From positions 1-64,000 of the forward strand of contig NZ_JAHHQJ010000018.1 in NCBI RefSeq assembly GCF_020026455.1: a stretch of 64,000 bases of DNA. The letters run 5' to 3'. Position 1 is the stretch's first letter; every line of letters starts with the position of its first letter. Positions 1 to 8,894 of this stretch are shown piece by piece. The notes below the pieces were generated by a model that searched no databases, had not been told where the DNA came from, and worked only from the letters and a program-made list of their open reading frames with translations. This stretch comes from Alistipes sp. (lineage in GTDB: Bacteria; Bacteroidota; Bacteroidia; Bacteroidales; Rikenellaceae). Made by a program: the position numbers and the translations under genes.

Positions 1-589
1 CGTATTTGCCGTGCGGGTGCACCGAGCCCTGACACGGACAATGGTAGCTGCTCAGTGAGTCGACCAGGTCGATCACCACCGATTTGGGCATTCCCGACAT
101 GTCGACATTCTTATAGGGGAAGAGCGTCGTCGTGTCCCAGTATTTTTCGAAAATCGTGCTGTCTTTGGCCACCTCACGGTTGAGAATGTATTTCCAGCTG
201 TTGTTGCTGTAGAGTATCACCTGAACGGCTTCGTTTTCCGTGGCGAGGGTGTCGAGCACGGTCAGGCCGTTGGAGTCGAAAATGGACTCGATCTTCGTGG
301 GCTGGAGACGGAGACGGAGTGCCGCCACGGAATCGGCCGCGGCCTGCTCCGGGTCGATGACCGCTGCGGGCTTGGCGGGCAGGATCTCTTCGTCCGAGCA
401 GTCGGCCGTGAGGACGATGCTCTGCAGCGAGTCGATCACTGCTGCCTGACGTGATGCCACCAGGCGCAGCGAATCGGCCGCGGCGACTTCGCGCGAGGCA
501 ACCGCTGCCGTCCGGGAGTGTTTGGGTTTGCGCGCCATCGCGGTGAAGACCATCGAGAGGGCGATGCAGGTAAGAATGTATTGTTTCAT
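1..589 (-). CDS. Secreted protein, N-terminal part; possible M23-family metallopeptidase (runs off the window)
   Basis: An open frame runs from an ATG at 589 to the window edge, so only about 196 residues are visible. Residues 1-19 form a signal peptide (charged MKQ start, hydrophobic core, AMA cleavage site). A coiled, Ala/Asp-rich stretch with repeated AVIDSLQ/AADS patterns follows. The visible end, CPCQGSVHPHGKY, sits after a 'NNSWKYI...WDTTTLFPY' segment. In Bacteroidales periplasmic M23 peptidases a similar segment leads into the catalytic domain (family knowledge, recalled, not searched). The zinc ligands would lie outside the window, so the peptidase call is an inference. It is probably the last gene of the yicC-to-here minus-strand run, 11 nt after the DUF3109 gene. 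Confidence 0.7.
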   Translation of the reverse strand, partial: MKQYILTCIALSMVFTAMARKPKHSRTAAVASREVAAADSLRLVASRQAAVIDSLQSIVLTADCSDEEILPAKPAAVIDPEQAAADSVAALRLRLQPTKIESIFDSNGLTVLDTLATENEAVQVILYSNNSWKYILNREVAKDSTIFEKYWDTTTLFPYKNVDMSGMPKSVVIDLVDSLSSYHCPCQGSVHPHGKY

Positions 590-600
590 GGTCTCTTCTT

Positions 601-1173
601 TTATTGTTGTCTGATCAGTTGTGCGGCGGCTTCCAGCGCCTTGTAGAAATCCTCGCCGAAGCGGCGGATGATCGGCTCCCGGAGGGCTTTGTAGACCGGG
701 ATACCCAGTTGGGCGCCGCAGCGGCGGGCCGGGGAACACACCGACCAGCGGTGGTAGTTGAGCCCCACCGTGCCGTTCGAGAAACGCATCACGCGGATCG
801 GATAGAGATGGCACGAAATAGGCTTGCGGAACGGGGTTTTGCCTTCGGCCCACGCTTTTTCGATGGCGCAGAGCGTCACTCCGTTTTCCGTGTAGGTATA
901 GGCACACTGGGCGTCGTCCACCAGCGGCGTGGTCAGATCGCCGTCCTCGTCCACGACCATGAATCCCTGACGCTCGACGGACTCGATGCCCTCAGCCGTC
1001 ATATAGGGCTTGTAATTGGGGTATTCGCGCTCGAGGATCTCCACCTCGTGGGCTTCGAGCGGCGCGCCGGCGTTGCCTTCGACGCAGCAGATGCCCTTGC
1101 ACTGCGCGATGTCGCAGGCAAAACATTCGCGCAGCAGGTCGGCGCTTACGATTTTGTCGTCTATCTCGATCAT
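601..1173 (-). CDS. DUF3109 family protein (cysteine-rich, putative metal or Fe-S binding)
   Basis: 190 residues. The start was chosen at the ATG overlapping the ddl stop codon (ATGA), because upstream residues in this frame are only a shadow of ddl. A dense N-terminal cysteine cluster (C17, C20, C25, C29, C30: CFACDIAQCKGICC) and later cysteines in ISCHLYPIRV and CSPARRCG suggest a bound metal or Fe-S cluster. This is the hallmark of the DUF3109/YkgJ-like zinc or iron chelating group. The function is unknown. The overlap with ddl implies translational coupling and co-expression with ddl, nadD and gmk. Confidence 0.85.
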   Translation of the reverse strand: MIEIDDKIVSADLLRECFACDIAQCKGICCVEGNAGAPLEAHEVEILEREYPNYKPYMTAEGIESVERQGFMVVDEDGDLTTPLVDDAQCAYTYTENGVTLCAIEKAWAEGKTPFRKPISCHLYPIRVMRFSNGTVGLNYHRWSVCSPARRCGAQLGIPVYKALREPIIRRFGEDFYKALEAAAQLIRQQ

Positions 1174-2153
1174 TGGCGGCAGGTGTCGGCGATGATGATG
1201 TCGTAGAGCTCCCCGAGCGACATGCCCATTTCGCGGACCTGTTTGGGGACGATGCTTCCCCCGCTCATGCCGGGGATCGAGTTCAGCTCGATGAAATAGG
1301 GCACGCCCGAGGGGGTGACGATGAAGTCTACACGCACGACGCCCGAGCAGCGGCAGATGCGGTAGGCCTCGCGGGTCATGCGGTGCAACTCGGCCTGCAC
1401 CCCGGGAGCGATCTCCGCCGGGGTGATCTCCTCCGAACAGCCTGCGGTGTACTTGGCTTCGTAGTCGAAGAAATCTTTCTTCGGGACGATTTCCGTGATC
1501 GGAAAAACATACTCCCTGCCGCCGGCGACGAGCATGCCGCAGCCCATTTCGCGGCCCGTGATGCACTCTTCGATCAGGATTTCGTCGCCCTGGGCAAAAG
1601 CCGCTTCGATGGCCGCCGGAAGCTCCTCCGGGATGTGTACTTTCGTCACGCCGAACGACGATCCGTTGGCGTTCGGCTTCACAAACAGGGGCATTCCCAG
1701 TTGCGCGACGATCCTCGCCGGGTCGAACGCTTCGCCGCGGCGCAGGAAGACCTCGCGGGCCAGGTTGACACGCCCTGCAAGCGTGCGTTTGGTGGTGATC
1801 TTGTCGAAGGTGATGACCGACGAGGCCATCGAGCACGACGAATAGGGAACGCCCATCATGTCGAGATAGCCTTGGAGCCTGCCGTCCTCGCCGGGGGTGC
1901 CGTGGATGAGGATCAGCGCATAGTCGAACGCCTTGTGCACGCCGTCGACGGTGATCGAAAAATCATTCTTGTCCACCTGCCACTGCCGCCCGTCGGGGCC
2001 CGTGTGGTGCCAGTCGCGGCCGTGGAGGTCGACGACCGTGATGTCGTATTTCGTGTGGTCGAGGGCCGCCTCGATCTGGGCGGCGCTCTGAAGGGCGATG
2101 TCCCGTTCGGGCGAATCACCGCCTGCCAGGAGGGCTATCTTCAAACGTGTCAT
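1170..2153 (-). CDS. ddl: D-alanine--D-alanine ligase
   Basis: 327 residues, normal for Ddl. It makes D-Ala-D-Ala for peptidoglycan using ATP in the cytoplasm. The sequence shows the N-terminal LLAGGDSPERDIAL motif (compare GGxSxEhxVS), the HGTPGEDGRLQG loop, the PCTSS-like PYSSCSMAS, the ATP-grasp signature KPNANGSSFGV, and the C-terminal VDFIVTPSGVPYFIELNSIPG metal-binding stretch. The start at MTRLK is taken because upstream codons overlap nadD out of frame. It lies 1 nt downstream of the nadD stop and overlaps the DUF3109 start by 4 nt, so it is tightly operonic. Confidence 0.95.
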   Translation of the reverse strand: MTRLKIALLAGGDSPERDIALQSAAQIEAALDHTKYDITVVDLHGRDWHHTGPDGRQWQVDKNDFSITVDGVHKAFDYALILIHGTPGEDGRLQGYLDMMGVPYSSCSMASSVITFDKITTKRTLAGRVNLAREVFLRRGEAFDPARIVAQLGMPLFVKPNANGSSFGVTKVHIPEELPAAIEAAFAQGDEILIEECITGREMGCGMLVAGGREYVFPITEIVPKKDFFDYEAKYTAGCSEEITPAEIAPGVQAELHRMTREAYRICRCSGVVRVDFIVTPSGVPYFIELNSIPGMSGGSIVPKQVREMGMSLGELYDIIIADTCRQ

Positions 2154-2154
2154 T

Positions 2155-2964
2155 TCAGGGGTTGTATATATCTTTGTATCGGAATTCCAGAATCTCCTGC
2201 ACCATTCGGGCGAACTCCTTGGCTTCGACGTGCGTGTCGTCGATGCGCAGCGCCGCGTTGAAGTCGTTGAGCGCCGGGCCCCATGCCCCCATTCGGTAAT
2301 GGAGCTTTCCGCGCTCGACATAGAGCGCCGTGTTCCCGGGGTCGGCGGCGATCTGAGCCCCGAGGGCCGCGATGCGCGTCGCGGGGCTCCAAAGCCCCTT
2401 GCGGCGGATGTAGGCGATGACCTCCTCGTCGAGCATGGCGCCGACATCCTCGCCCCGCCCGATGCGGTTGCGCACGTCCGTCGAGGCGAACTCCTGCAGC
2501 GGAGCGTCCGCCAGCAGTGTGATGCGCCCTTCGAATCCGTCTGCCGGTTCTCCGCGCCGCGGGTAGACGTAGATCGGGTATTCGAGGATCTGTTCGTACT
2601 CCTTCCATCCCGCCAGGCGCGCTATCTGGTCGCTGCCCATCAGGATCGAGAACTGCATGTCCGACCCGAAGTTTTCCTCGAGGTAACGCAGGGTATCTAT
2701 TGTGTATGAGGGTTTCGGAAGCAGAAACTCCACGACCGAAGGTTTGATGCGCTCCGGGTATTTCGAAGCGCCGCAGGCGATCTCGGCCATTTCGAAACGG
2801 GCCATTTCGGGCGCCAGTTCCGAGGGTTGTTTGTAGGGGCTTTGGGGCGAAACGACCAACACGGCCTCGTCGCAGAGACCCTGCTCGACGACATATTCCG
2901 CCAGCGCGATATGGCCTTTGTGCACGGGGTTGAACGACCCGAAATAGAGCATGACCCGTTTCAT
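2155..2964 (-). CDS. nadD: Nicotinate-nucleotide adenylyltransferase with C-terminal TPR-like extension
   Basis: 269 residues; the first ~195 are a standard NadD that adenylylates nicotinate mononucleotide in NAD synthesis. The nucleotidyltransferase motif YFGSFNPVHKGH is at residues 7-18, and the ISTDVR-like substrate signature appears as FASTDVRNRIG. Typical NadD proteins stop near 190-210 residues. Here ~65 more residues (LWSPATRIAAL...KEFARMVQEIL) read as one to two tetratricopeptide helices, with the pattern 'TALYVERGKLHYRMGAWGPA' typical of a TPR. It starts with ATG and lies 1 nt after gmk, so it is in the same operon. Confidence 0.93.
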   Translation of the reverse strand: MKRVMLYFGSFNPVHKGHIALAEYVVEQGLCDEAVLVVSPQSPYKQPSELAPEMARFEMAEIACGASKYPERIKPSVVEFLLPKPSYTIDTLRYLEENFGSDMQFSILMGSDQIARLAGWKEYEQILEYPIYVYPRRGEPADGFEGRITLLADAPLQEFASTDVRNRIGRGEDVGAMLDEEVIAYIRRKGLWSPATRIAALGAQIAADPGNTALYVERGKLHYRMGAWGPALNDFNAALRIDDTHVEAKEFARMVQEILEFRYKDIYNP

Positions 2965-2965
2965 C

Positions 2966-3529
2966 CTACCGCGCGATGAATGGGTCGAGGATGCCGCACG
3001 TCCGGCTCACGGCCTCGTCGAGGCAGTCGTTGACCACCACGTGGTCGAATTCCGGAGCTTTCGTCAGTTCGAATTCGGCCTTGGCCACGCGGCGGTCGAT
3101 CACCTCCGGGGCGTCCGTTCCGCGTGCGACGAGCCGTCGGCGCAGCTCCTCGATCGAGGGCGGCATGATGAATACCGAGCAGGCGTCGTCGCCGAAGATG
3201 CGCTTGAGGTTGATGCCGCCGATCACGTCGACGTCGAAGACGATCACATGGCCCTTGGCCCAGATGCGCTCAACCTCCGAACGCAGCGTGCCGTAGCAGG
3301 TTCCCTTGTAGACCTCCTCCCACTCCACGAAGCGGTTGTCGGCCACGGCCTGCATGAACTCCTCGTGCGAGAGGAAGTGATAGTCCACCCCGTCGCGCTC
3401 CTGGCCGCGGGGGGCGCGGCTGGTCGCCGAGATGGAAAATTCGAACTGCGGATAGCGCTCCAGCAACCGGCGGACGATGGTGGTTTTGCCCGAGCCGCTC
3501 GGGGCCGAGAATATGATTACCTTACCCAT
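2966..3529 (-). CDS. gmk: Guanylate kinase
   Basis: 187 residues, normal length. It phosphorylates GMP to GDP. The P-loop FSAPSGSGKTT is at residues 7-17, the GMP-binding SATSRAPRGQERDGVDYHF stretch at about 34-52, and FDVDVIGGINLK and the IMPPSIEELRRRL lid region follow. It is preceded by about 200 nt without a gene and followed after 1 nt by nadD, so a promoter probably lies between 3530 and 3735, although no clear box was seen there. Confidence 0.96.
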   Translation of the reverse strand: MGKVIIFSAPSGSGKTTIVRRLLERYPQFEFSISATSRAPRGQERDGVDYHFLSHEEFMQAVADNRFVEWEEVYKGTCYGTLRSEVERIWAKGHVIVFDVDVIGGINLKRIFGDDACSVFIMPPSIEELRRRLVARGTDAPEVIDRRVAKAEFELTKAPEFDHVVVNDCLDEAVSRTCGILDPFIAR

Positions 3530-3735
3530 AAAATTTCAAAATTCATCATTGTCATTGAGTTCAACCTGCTACGAGTCTTGGCGCGGCTGACTGTCTTTTC
3601 CTTCGGGAGAAGGGCTGGCGCGGCCCTGTCTGCAAATGGCGCCTTGGGCGGCAGGAGGTGCGGTCCAAGGCGACCGGGGCGCGGGGAATGCGACTTCCGT
3701 TGAGGCGGGAATCGGACACTCCGTGGCCCCGGGCC

Positions 3736-4608
3736 TTACAGAATGTTCAGTACCTGTTCCTTGATCTTCTCCAGTTCGTCCTTCATTCTGACGACGAGAA
3801 TCTGGATGTTCGGCTCGTTGGCCTTCGATCCCATCGTGTTGATCTCGCGGCCCATCTCCTGTGCGATGAAGCCCAGCTTGCGGCCTGCGCCCTCCTCCGA
3901 AGAGGCCACCTCCCGGAAGTAGTTGCAGTGGTTGGTGAGGCGCACCTTCTCCTCGGTGATGTCGAGCTTCTCCAGGTAGAAGATCATCTCCTGCTCCAGG
4001 CGGTTGTGGTCCACATCGACGGCCAGCTTCGAGAGGTTGTCCAGGATGCGGGCCTTGATTGTCTCCGTGCGGGCCTGCTCGAAGGGTACGACCTCCTCGC
4101 GGTACTGCTCGATCAGCTCCACGCGGCGCAAGAGGTCAGCGATCAGGATGGCTCCCTCCTGCACCCGGAAGGCGTCGAGTTGGGCGGAGGCCTCTTCCAC
4201 GGCTGCGATCAGCCCGGCGTGTTCCTCCTCGGAGATGGCTTCGGCCTCGGTAGCCACGACATCCGGCAGGCGCATGATCACGGGCAGGATGGCGTCGTAG
4301 TCGGCGTCGATGCCCGAGAACGCAAGCGTGTCGTTCATCTGGCGGAGGTATTCGCGGAACACCTCGCGGTTGATGCGCGCCGGAGTCTCGACGGACTGCG
4401 ACTCGACCGAGACGAAGACGTCGACCTTGCCCCGCTGGATCGTGCGGGCGATCAGGTTGCGGATTTCGTATTCCGACTGCCGGTAGACGGCCGGGAGGCG
4501 CAGCGATAGGTCCAACTGCTTGGAATTCAGCGAACGGATCTCGACCGTGATTTTCTTATTCCGGAGTACGGCCTCACCTTTGCCGAAGCCGGTCATTGAT
4601 TTTATCAT
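3736..4608 (-). CDS. YicC family endoribonuclease-like protein
   Basis: 290 residues. The start is set at MIKSMTGFGKG, the conserved YicC N terminus. The longer in-frame start at 4638 would overlap the promoter box at 4636-4643. YicC/YloC proteins are cytoplasmic and have been linked to RNA decay in other bacteria (family knowledge). The C-terminal half has the typical coiled region and the EMGREINTMGSKAN motif, followed by KDELEKIKEQVLNIL. It is frequently next to gmk, as here, 206 nt upstream of it. Confidence 0.93.
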   Translation of the reverse strand: MIKSMTGFGKGEAVLRNKKITVEIRSLNSKQLDLSLRLPAVYRQSEYEIRNLIARTIQRGKVDVFVSVESQSVETPARINREVFREYLRQMNDTLAFSGIDADYDAILPVIMRLPDVVATEAEAISEEEHAGLIAAVEEASAQLDAFRVQEGAILIADLLRRVELIEQYREEVVPFEQARTETIKARILDNLSKLAVDVDHNRLEQEMIFYLEKLDITEEKVRLTNHCNYFREVASSEEGAGRKLGFIAQEMGREINTMGSKANEPNIQILVVRMKDELEKIKEQVLNIL

Positions 4609-4635
4609 TGTGTACGGAAACTTGTAATTTTCGGA

Positions 4636-4667
4636 CAAAGATACAAAAAGCCGAGCGCAAAAACAAG
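4636..4667 (-). promoter_or_regulatory. Candidate promoter for yicC
   Basis: On the minus strand a perfect Bacteroidetes -7 box TATCTTTG (4643-4636) lies 27 nt before the yicC ATG. A CTTG at 4667-4664 is spaced 20 nt from it, matching the -33 element except for the first base. Confidence 0.6.
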
Positions 4668-4859
4668 TTTACTTGTATTTTGCCGGGCGGGGCCGGTTCG
4701 GGCGGCGCGAGGATCGGCCGAGTCGGGTGCGGGACCTCTTGATTTTGCATTTTGCCGGTCCGGGGCCGGTCCGGGCGGGGTTTTATCCCCGGGGAAAGGC
4801 GCAAAAACAACCCGAAATGGGGCTCATTTTTCCTGCGGATAGAAAAATATTCGGATATC

Positions 4860-4892
4860 TTTGGATTACTGGATTTTTTTTATTTATATTTG
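4860..4892 (+). promoter_or_regulatory. Candidate promoter for serC
   Basis: TTTG (4860-4863), 21 nt, then TATATTTG (4885-4892), matching the Bacteroidetes primary sigma consensus, about 50 nt before the serC ATG. With the yicC promoter it accounts for the 335-nt gap 4609-4943. The rest of that gap is GC-rich with a repeated 'gccggtccggg' pattern and holds no gene I can support. Confidence 0.7.
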
Positions 4893-4943
4893 TGTTAGCA
4901 AACTAACAGACAGAAGTCAGATCATTCAAATCACATACGAATT

Positions 4944-6017
4944 ATGAAAAAGCACAATTTCAATGCGGGACCTTCCATTCTGGCAGACGTGGTCATCGAA
5001 AATGCAGCCAAGGCAATCCTCGATTTCAACGGATCGGGTCTTTCGCTGCTTTCGATCTCGCACCGGACGAAGGATTTCGACGACGTGATGGCTGAGGCCG
5101 ACGTTCTTTTCCGCGAATTGCTTCACATTCCCGACAACTACAAGATCATCTACCTGGGAGGCGGTGCGAGTACCTATTTTTATGAAATTCCCGCCAACTT
5201 CCTGGGCAGGAAGGCCGGTTATGTGAATACGGGTGTCTGGGCCAAAAAGGCCATCAAGGAGGCGAAACGTTACGGCGAAGTGGAAGTGCTGGCTTCGTCC
5301 GAGGACCGCAACTTCACCTACATTCCCAAGGGATTTGCCATTCCGGCCGATCTGGACTATGTACATATCACCTCCAATAATACGATCTACGGTACGGAGT
5401 ACCACGAGGATCTCTCGTCGCCCGTGCCCCTGATCGCCGACATGTCTTCCGACATCCTTTCGCGTCCGGTGGACGTTTCGAAATACGCCATGATCTACGG
5501 CGGCGCGCAGAAGAACCTGGCTCCCGCGGGCGTGGCGTTCGCCATCATCCGCGAGGACATGCTGGAGCGCATCGTCCGCGACCTGCCGACGATGATGTCG
5601 CTGCGCACCCATGTCGAGAACAACTCGATGTTCAACACGCCTCCCGTGTTCCCGATCTACATCCTGAAGGAGACCCTGAAATGGCTCAAGTCGATCGGCG
5701 GCGTCGACGAAATCTACCGCCGCAATCAGGAGAAGGCCGAGTTGCTCTACGCCGAGATCGACCGCAACCCGCTCTTCCGCGGTACGGTCGAGAAGGAGGA
5801 CCGTTCGCTGATGAACATCTGCTTCGTGATGGCCGAAGGCTACGAGGAGCTGGCTCCCGAGTTCCTGGAGTTTGCCAAGAGCCGCGGCATGGTCGGCATC
5901 AAGGGGCACCGTCTGGTGGGCGGCTTCCGCGCATCGTGCTACAACGCCCTGCCGAAGGAGAGTGTCGAGGCACTGGTGGCCTGCATGCAGGAGTTCGCCG
6001 AGGCGCATAAGAAATAG
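4944..6017 (+). CDS. serC: Phosphoserine aminotransferase
   Basis: 357 residues, typical. It converts 3-phosphohydroxypyruvate and glutamate to phosphoserine (serine and pyridoxal phosphate pathways) with PLP. The N-terminal FNAGPSIL motif is present. The PLP lysine is predicted as K190 in [21 protein letters not shown] and the C-terminal [19 protein letters not shown] are family signatures. It is the first gene of a serC-serA-DUF1015 cluster, 83 nt before serA. Confidence 0.97.
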   Translation: MKKHNFNAGPSILADVVIENAAKAILDFNGSGLSLLSISHRTKDFDDVMAEADVLFRELLHIPDNYKIIYLGGGASTYFYEIPANFLGRKAGYVNTGVWAKKAIKEAKRYGEVEVLASSEDRNFTYIPKGFAIPADLDYVHITSNNTIYGTEYHEDLSSPVPLIADMSSDILSRPVDVSKYAMIYGGAQKNLAPAGVAFAIIREDMLERIVRDLPTMMSLRTHVENNSMFNTPPVFPIYILKETLKWLKSIGGVDEIYRRNQEKAELLYAEIDRNPLFRGTVEKEDRSLMNICFVMAEGYEELAPEFLEFAKSRGMVGIKGHRLVGGFRASCYNALPKESVEALVACMQEFAEAHKK

Positions 6018-6100
6018 CGCCGATGTGTCCGACCATCGTCCCGCTGATGCGGGATACAAAAAAAGAACAGGATATTTGTTTCACTTCATTGATCGAAACT

Positions 6101-7024
6101 ATGAAGATACTGGTTGCAACGGAGAAGCCCTTCGCCAAAAAGGCAGTGGACGGAATCCGCAGGATCGTCGAGGAGGCCGGATACGAACTGGTGCTGCTCG
6201 AAAAATACACCGACAAGAGCCAGCTGCTCGAAGCCGTGGCCGACGTCGATGCACTGATTGTCCGCAGCGACAAGGTGACCGCCGAGGTCATCGCCGCAGC
6301 GAAAAACCTGAAGATCGTGGTCCGCGCCGGCGCGGGTTACGACAATGTGGACCTCGGGGCGGCTTCGGCGCGCGGCATCGTGGTGATGAACACCCCGGGG
6401 CAGAATTCCAATGCCGTGGCCGAACTGGCTCTGGCCATGATGATTTTCATGTCGCGCAACCGCTTCACGCCGGGCACGGGCGCGGAACTCCAGGGCAAAA
6501 CCCTCGGTATCCATGCCTACGGCAACGTCGGCCGGCTGGTAGGCCGCAAAGGCAAGGCCCTGGGCATGAATGTCGTCGCCTACGATCCGTTCATCACCGA
6601 CGATGCGCTCTTCGAGGCCGACGGTGTGAAGAAAGTGGCGACGGTCGAGGAACTGTATCGGGTTTCCGACTTCCTTTCGCTGCACATTCCCGCCACGGCG
6701 GAGACGAAAGGCTCGATCGGCTACGACCTGATGATGTCGATGCCCAAGGGCGCGATGCTGGTCAACACCGCCCGCAAGGAGGTGATCGATGAGCAGGGCA
6801 TCGTGCGTGCCATGACCGAGCGCGAGGACCTGAAATACATCACCGACATTGCCGCCGGCAATCAGGCCGAGCTGGACGAGAAGTTCGGCAAGCGGGTGTT
6901 CGCCACGGCGAAGAAGATGGGCGCCGAGACCGCCGAGGCCAATGTCAACGCGGGACTCGCGGCAGCCAATCAAATCGTTGATTTCCTGAAAAACGGCAAC
7001 ACCCGTTTCCAGGTCAATAAATAG
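6101..7024 (+). CDS. serA: D-3-phosphoglycerate dehydrogenase, short form
   Basis: 307 residues; the start is at MKILVATEKPF because the upstream in-frame codons overlap the region just after serC. It oxidises 3-phosphoglycerate with NAD, the first serine step. The Rossmann motif HAYGNVGRLVGRKGKALG is at ~144-161 and NTARKEVIDEQG follows. There is no ACT or ASB regulatory domain. The C-terminal part lacks the usual catalytic His-Gly motif, as in short SerA forms of Bacteroidetes and Entamoeba (recalled). A GATATTTG near-consensus box at 6071-6078 could supply an internal promoter. Confidence 0.92.
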   Translation: MKILVATEKPFAKKAVDGIRRIVEEAGYELVLLEKYTDKSQLLEAVADVDALIVRSDKVTAEVIAAAKNLKIVVRAGAGYDNVDLGAASARGIVVMNTPGQNSNAVAELALAMMIFMSRNRFTPGTGAELQGKTLGIHAYGNVGRLVGRKGKALGMNVVAYDPFITDDALFEADGVKKVATVEELYRVSDFLSLHIPATAETKGSIGYDLMMSMPKGAMLVNTARKEVIDEQGIVRAMTEREDLKYITDIAAGNQAELDEKFGKRVFATAKKMGAETAEANVNAGLAAANQIVDFLKNGNTRFQVNK

Positions 7025-7038
7025 AAACCAACCGTGAG

Positions 7039-7082
7039 AAAAGGCGGGTGCGCATATCAATCATATGACGGCCCGCCTTTTC
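7039..7082 (+). terminator. Hairpin between serA and DUF1015 gene
   Basis: Inverted arms aaaaggcggg (7039-7048) and cccgcctttt (7072-7081) enclose a 23-nt loop. The T tract is only four long. No promoter box is seen between it and the next gene, so it may act as a partial terminator or mRNA-stabilising structure. Confidence 0.55.
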
Positions 7083-7106
7083 CACCTTAAAAACAACCGA
7101 TGCATT

Positions 7107-8354
7107 ATGGTTAGAATCAAACCTTTCCGCGCTGTCCGTCCCCCGAAGGAGTATGCTTCCGAGGTGGCTTCGCGCCCTTACGACGTACTCAACTCCGCCG
7201 AGGCGAAGGCCGAAGCCACAGAGCGTTCGCTGCTGCACATCATCAAGCCCGAAATCGACTTCGACCCCATTGCCGACGAGCATTCGCAGCCCGTCTACGA
7301 CCGTGCGGTCGAGAATTTCCGCCGCTGGCAGTCCGAGGGCTGGCTGCAGCAAGACCCCGAGGAGTACTATTACATCTATGCGCAGACGATGGAGGGACGC
7401 ACGCAGTACGGCCTTGCCATGTGCTGCCATTTCGAGGACTATCTCTCGGGGGCGATCAAGAAGCACGAGCTGACGCGTCCCGACAAGGAGGAGGACCGCA
7501 TGATCCACGTCCGTAACCAGAAGGCCAACATCGAACCGGTGTTCTTCGCCTATCCCGACCATGCCGAGATCGACGCCATCGTCGCCGACGTGGTGAAGAA
7601 CAACGCCCCGGAGTACGATTTCACGGCCGCCGACGGCTTCGGACACCAGTTGTGGGTGATCCGCGACCGGAAGACCAACGACCGCATCACGGAGATTTTC
7701 GCGGGCATCCCGGCGCTGTACGTCGCCGACGGACACCACCGCACGGCCGCCGCTGCGCGCGTGGGACAGGAGTGCCGCGCCAATAACCCGAAGCACACGG
7801 GTTGCGAGGAGTACTGCTATTTCCTGGCCGTGACCTTCCCGGCGGGCCAGCTCCGCATCATCGACTACAACCGTGTGGTGAAGGATCTGAACGGACTGAC
7901 GTCCGCGGAACTGCTCGAGAAACTGAAGGAGTCGTTCACGGTCGAGGACAAGGGGACGGAGGAGTACCGCCCCGCGGCACTGCACAACTTCTCGATGTAC
8001 CTCGATGGCCGCTGGTACAGCCTGACGGCCAAGCCGGGCACCTATGACGACAACGACCCGATCGGGGTGCTGGACGTCACGGTGCTGTCGAACCTGGTGC
8101 TGGACCGGATCCTGGACATCAAGGATCTGCGCACCTCGAAGCGGATCGACTTCGTGGGCGGAATCCGCGGTCTGGGCGAGCTGAAGCGCCGTGTGGACAG
8201 CGGGGAGATGAAGGCGGCCTTCGCCCTCTACCCCGTCTCGATGCAGCAGCTGATCAACATTGCCGACACGGGTAACATCATGCCGCCGAAGACCACGTGG
8301 TTTGAACCCAAACTGCGGTCGGGGGTGGTGATCCACTCGTTCGACGAAAAATAG
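7107..8354 (+). CDS. DUF1015 family protein (serine-cluster associated, ParB/SerK-like motif)
   Basis: 415 residues; start at MVRIKPFRAVRPP, the conserved N terminus of DUF1015. Conserved blocks include ASRPYDVLN at ~21-29 and a central YVADGHHRTAAA (residues 205-216). The DGHHR core resembles the phosphate-handling motif of the ParB/sulfiredoxin/SerK serine kinase fold. This is an observation of pattern, not proof. The gene follows serC and serA on the same strand, and no phosphoserine phosphatase is seen in the window, so a role in serine or phosphoserine metabolism is a reasonable inference. It is followed by a strong terminator. Confidence 0.88.
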   Translation: MVRIKPFRAVRPPKEYASEVASRPYDVLNSAEAKAEATERSLLHIIKPEIDFDPIADEHSQPVYDRAVENFRRWQSEGWLQQDPEEYYYIYAQTMEGRTQYGLAMCCHFEDYLSGAIKKHELTRPDKEEDRMIHVRNQKANIEPVFFAYPDHAEIDAIVADVVKNNAPEYDFTAADGFGHQLWVIRDRKTNDRITEIFAGIPALYVADGHHRTAAAARVGQECRANNPKHTGCEEYCYFLAVTFPAGQLRIIDYNRVVKDLNGLTSAELLEKLKESFTVEDKGTEEYRPAALHNFSMYLDGRWYSLTAKPGTYDDNDPIGVLDVTVLSNLVLDRILDIKDLRTSKRIDFVGGIRGLGELKRRVDSGEMKAAFALYPVSMQQLINIADTGNIMPPKTTWFEPKLRSGVVIHSFDEK

Positions 8355-8360
8355 CCGACA

Positions 8361-8389
8361 GGGCCGCCCGAAAAGGCGGCTCTTTTTTT
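8361..8389 (+). terminator. Intrinsic terminator after DUF1015 gene
   Basis: Arms gccgcc (8363-8368) and ggcggc (8375-8380) with loop cgaaaa, followed by tcttttttt. Confidence 0.85.
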
Positions 8390-8424
8390 GCGAGAGGGCC
8401 CGCAAGGGGGCAGCAAAGGGGGCG

Positions 8425-8570
8425 AGGAGGTCAGCGAGAGAGGCCAGCGAGGAGGTCAGCGAGAGAGGACCAGCGAGAGAGGCCAGCGAGGAGGTCGGTG
8501 AGGAGGTCGGTGAGAGGGTGCCAGCGAGAGGGTGCCAGCGAGAGGGGCGAGGAGGTCTGCGTGAGAACCA
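8425..8570 (+). repeat. G-rich direct repeats with a 12-14 nt period
   Basis: The units follow the pattern ggtcagcgagaga / ggccagcgagga / ggtcggtgagga, repeated about ten times with small changes, purine-rich on the plus strand. The block lies in the 540-nt gap between the DUF1015 terminator and the 2-oxoacid oxidoreductase promoter. No frame across it looks like a real protein. From 8571 to about 8850 I see no gene. Confidence 0.75.
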
Positions 8571-8856
8571 GCGGGGGAACCATTGGAAAGCCTGCGGAAA
8601 ATCTGCGGAGATCCTGCGAGGTCCGGGGCCTTTCTGGAGCCTTTCCGGGGCCGGATTGCTGGAATTGTTCCGCGCGGGTCCGCGGTTCCGGCGTGCGGGG
8701 TGAATACTCTGGAGATTCCGGTCCGAATGGCCGATGACAGCAAACGGTTTTGTATGCAGGAGGTTCGCTCGGGGACATGCGGATTTTTCTGCTTTTTGTT
8801 TGTCGTTTCTGTCGAAAGAAATATTGCATTCCGAAGCGTTTTCTCCGATTATTTTG

Positions 8857-8864
8857 TATATTTG
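8857..8864 (+). promoter_or_regulatory. Candidate -7 box for the 2-oxoacid oxidoreductase operon
   Basis: TATATTTG, 30 nt before the ferredoxin subunit ATG. No good -33 TTTG was seen at the expected spacing. Confidence 0.55.
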
Positions 8865-8894
8865 TAAGCAACTTAACAATACAATACAGGCGTT

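Noticed and set aside
3530..3735. Search for a gene or RNA between gmk and yicC
   Set aside because: Only short frames that do not look like proteins; no terminator, tRNA or riboswitch shape was found.
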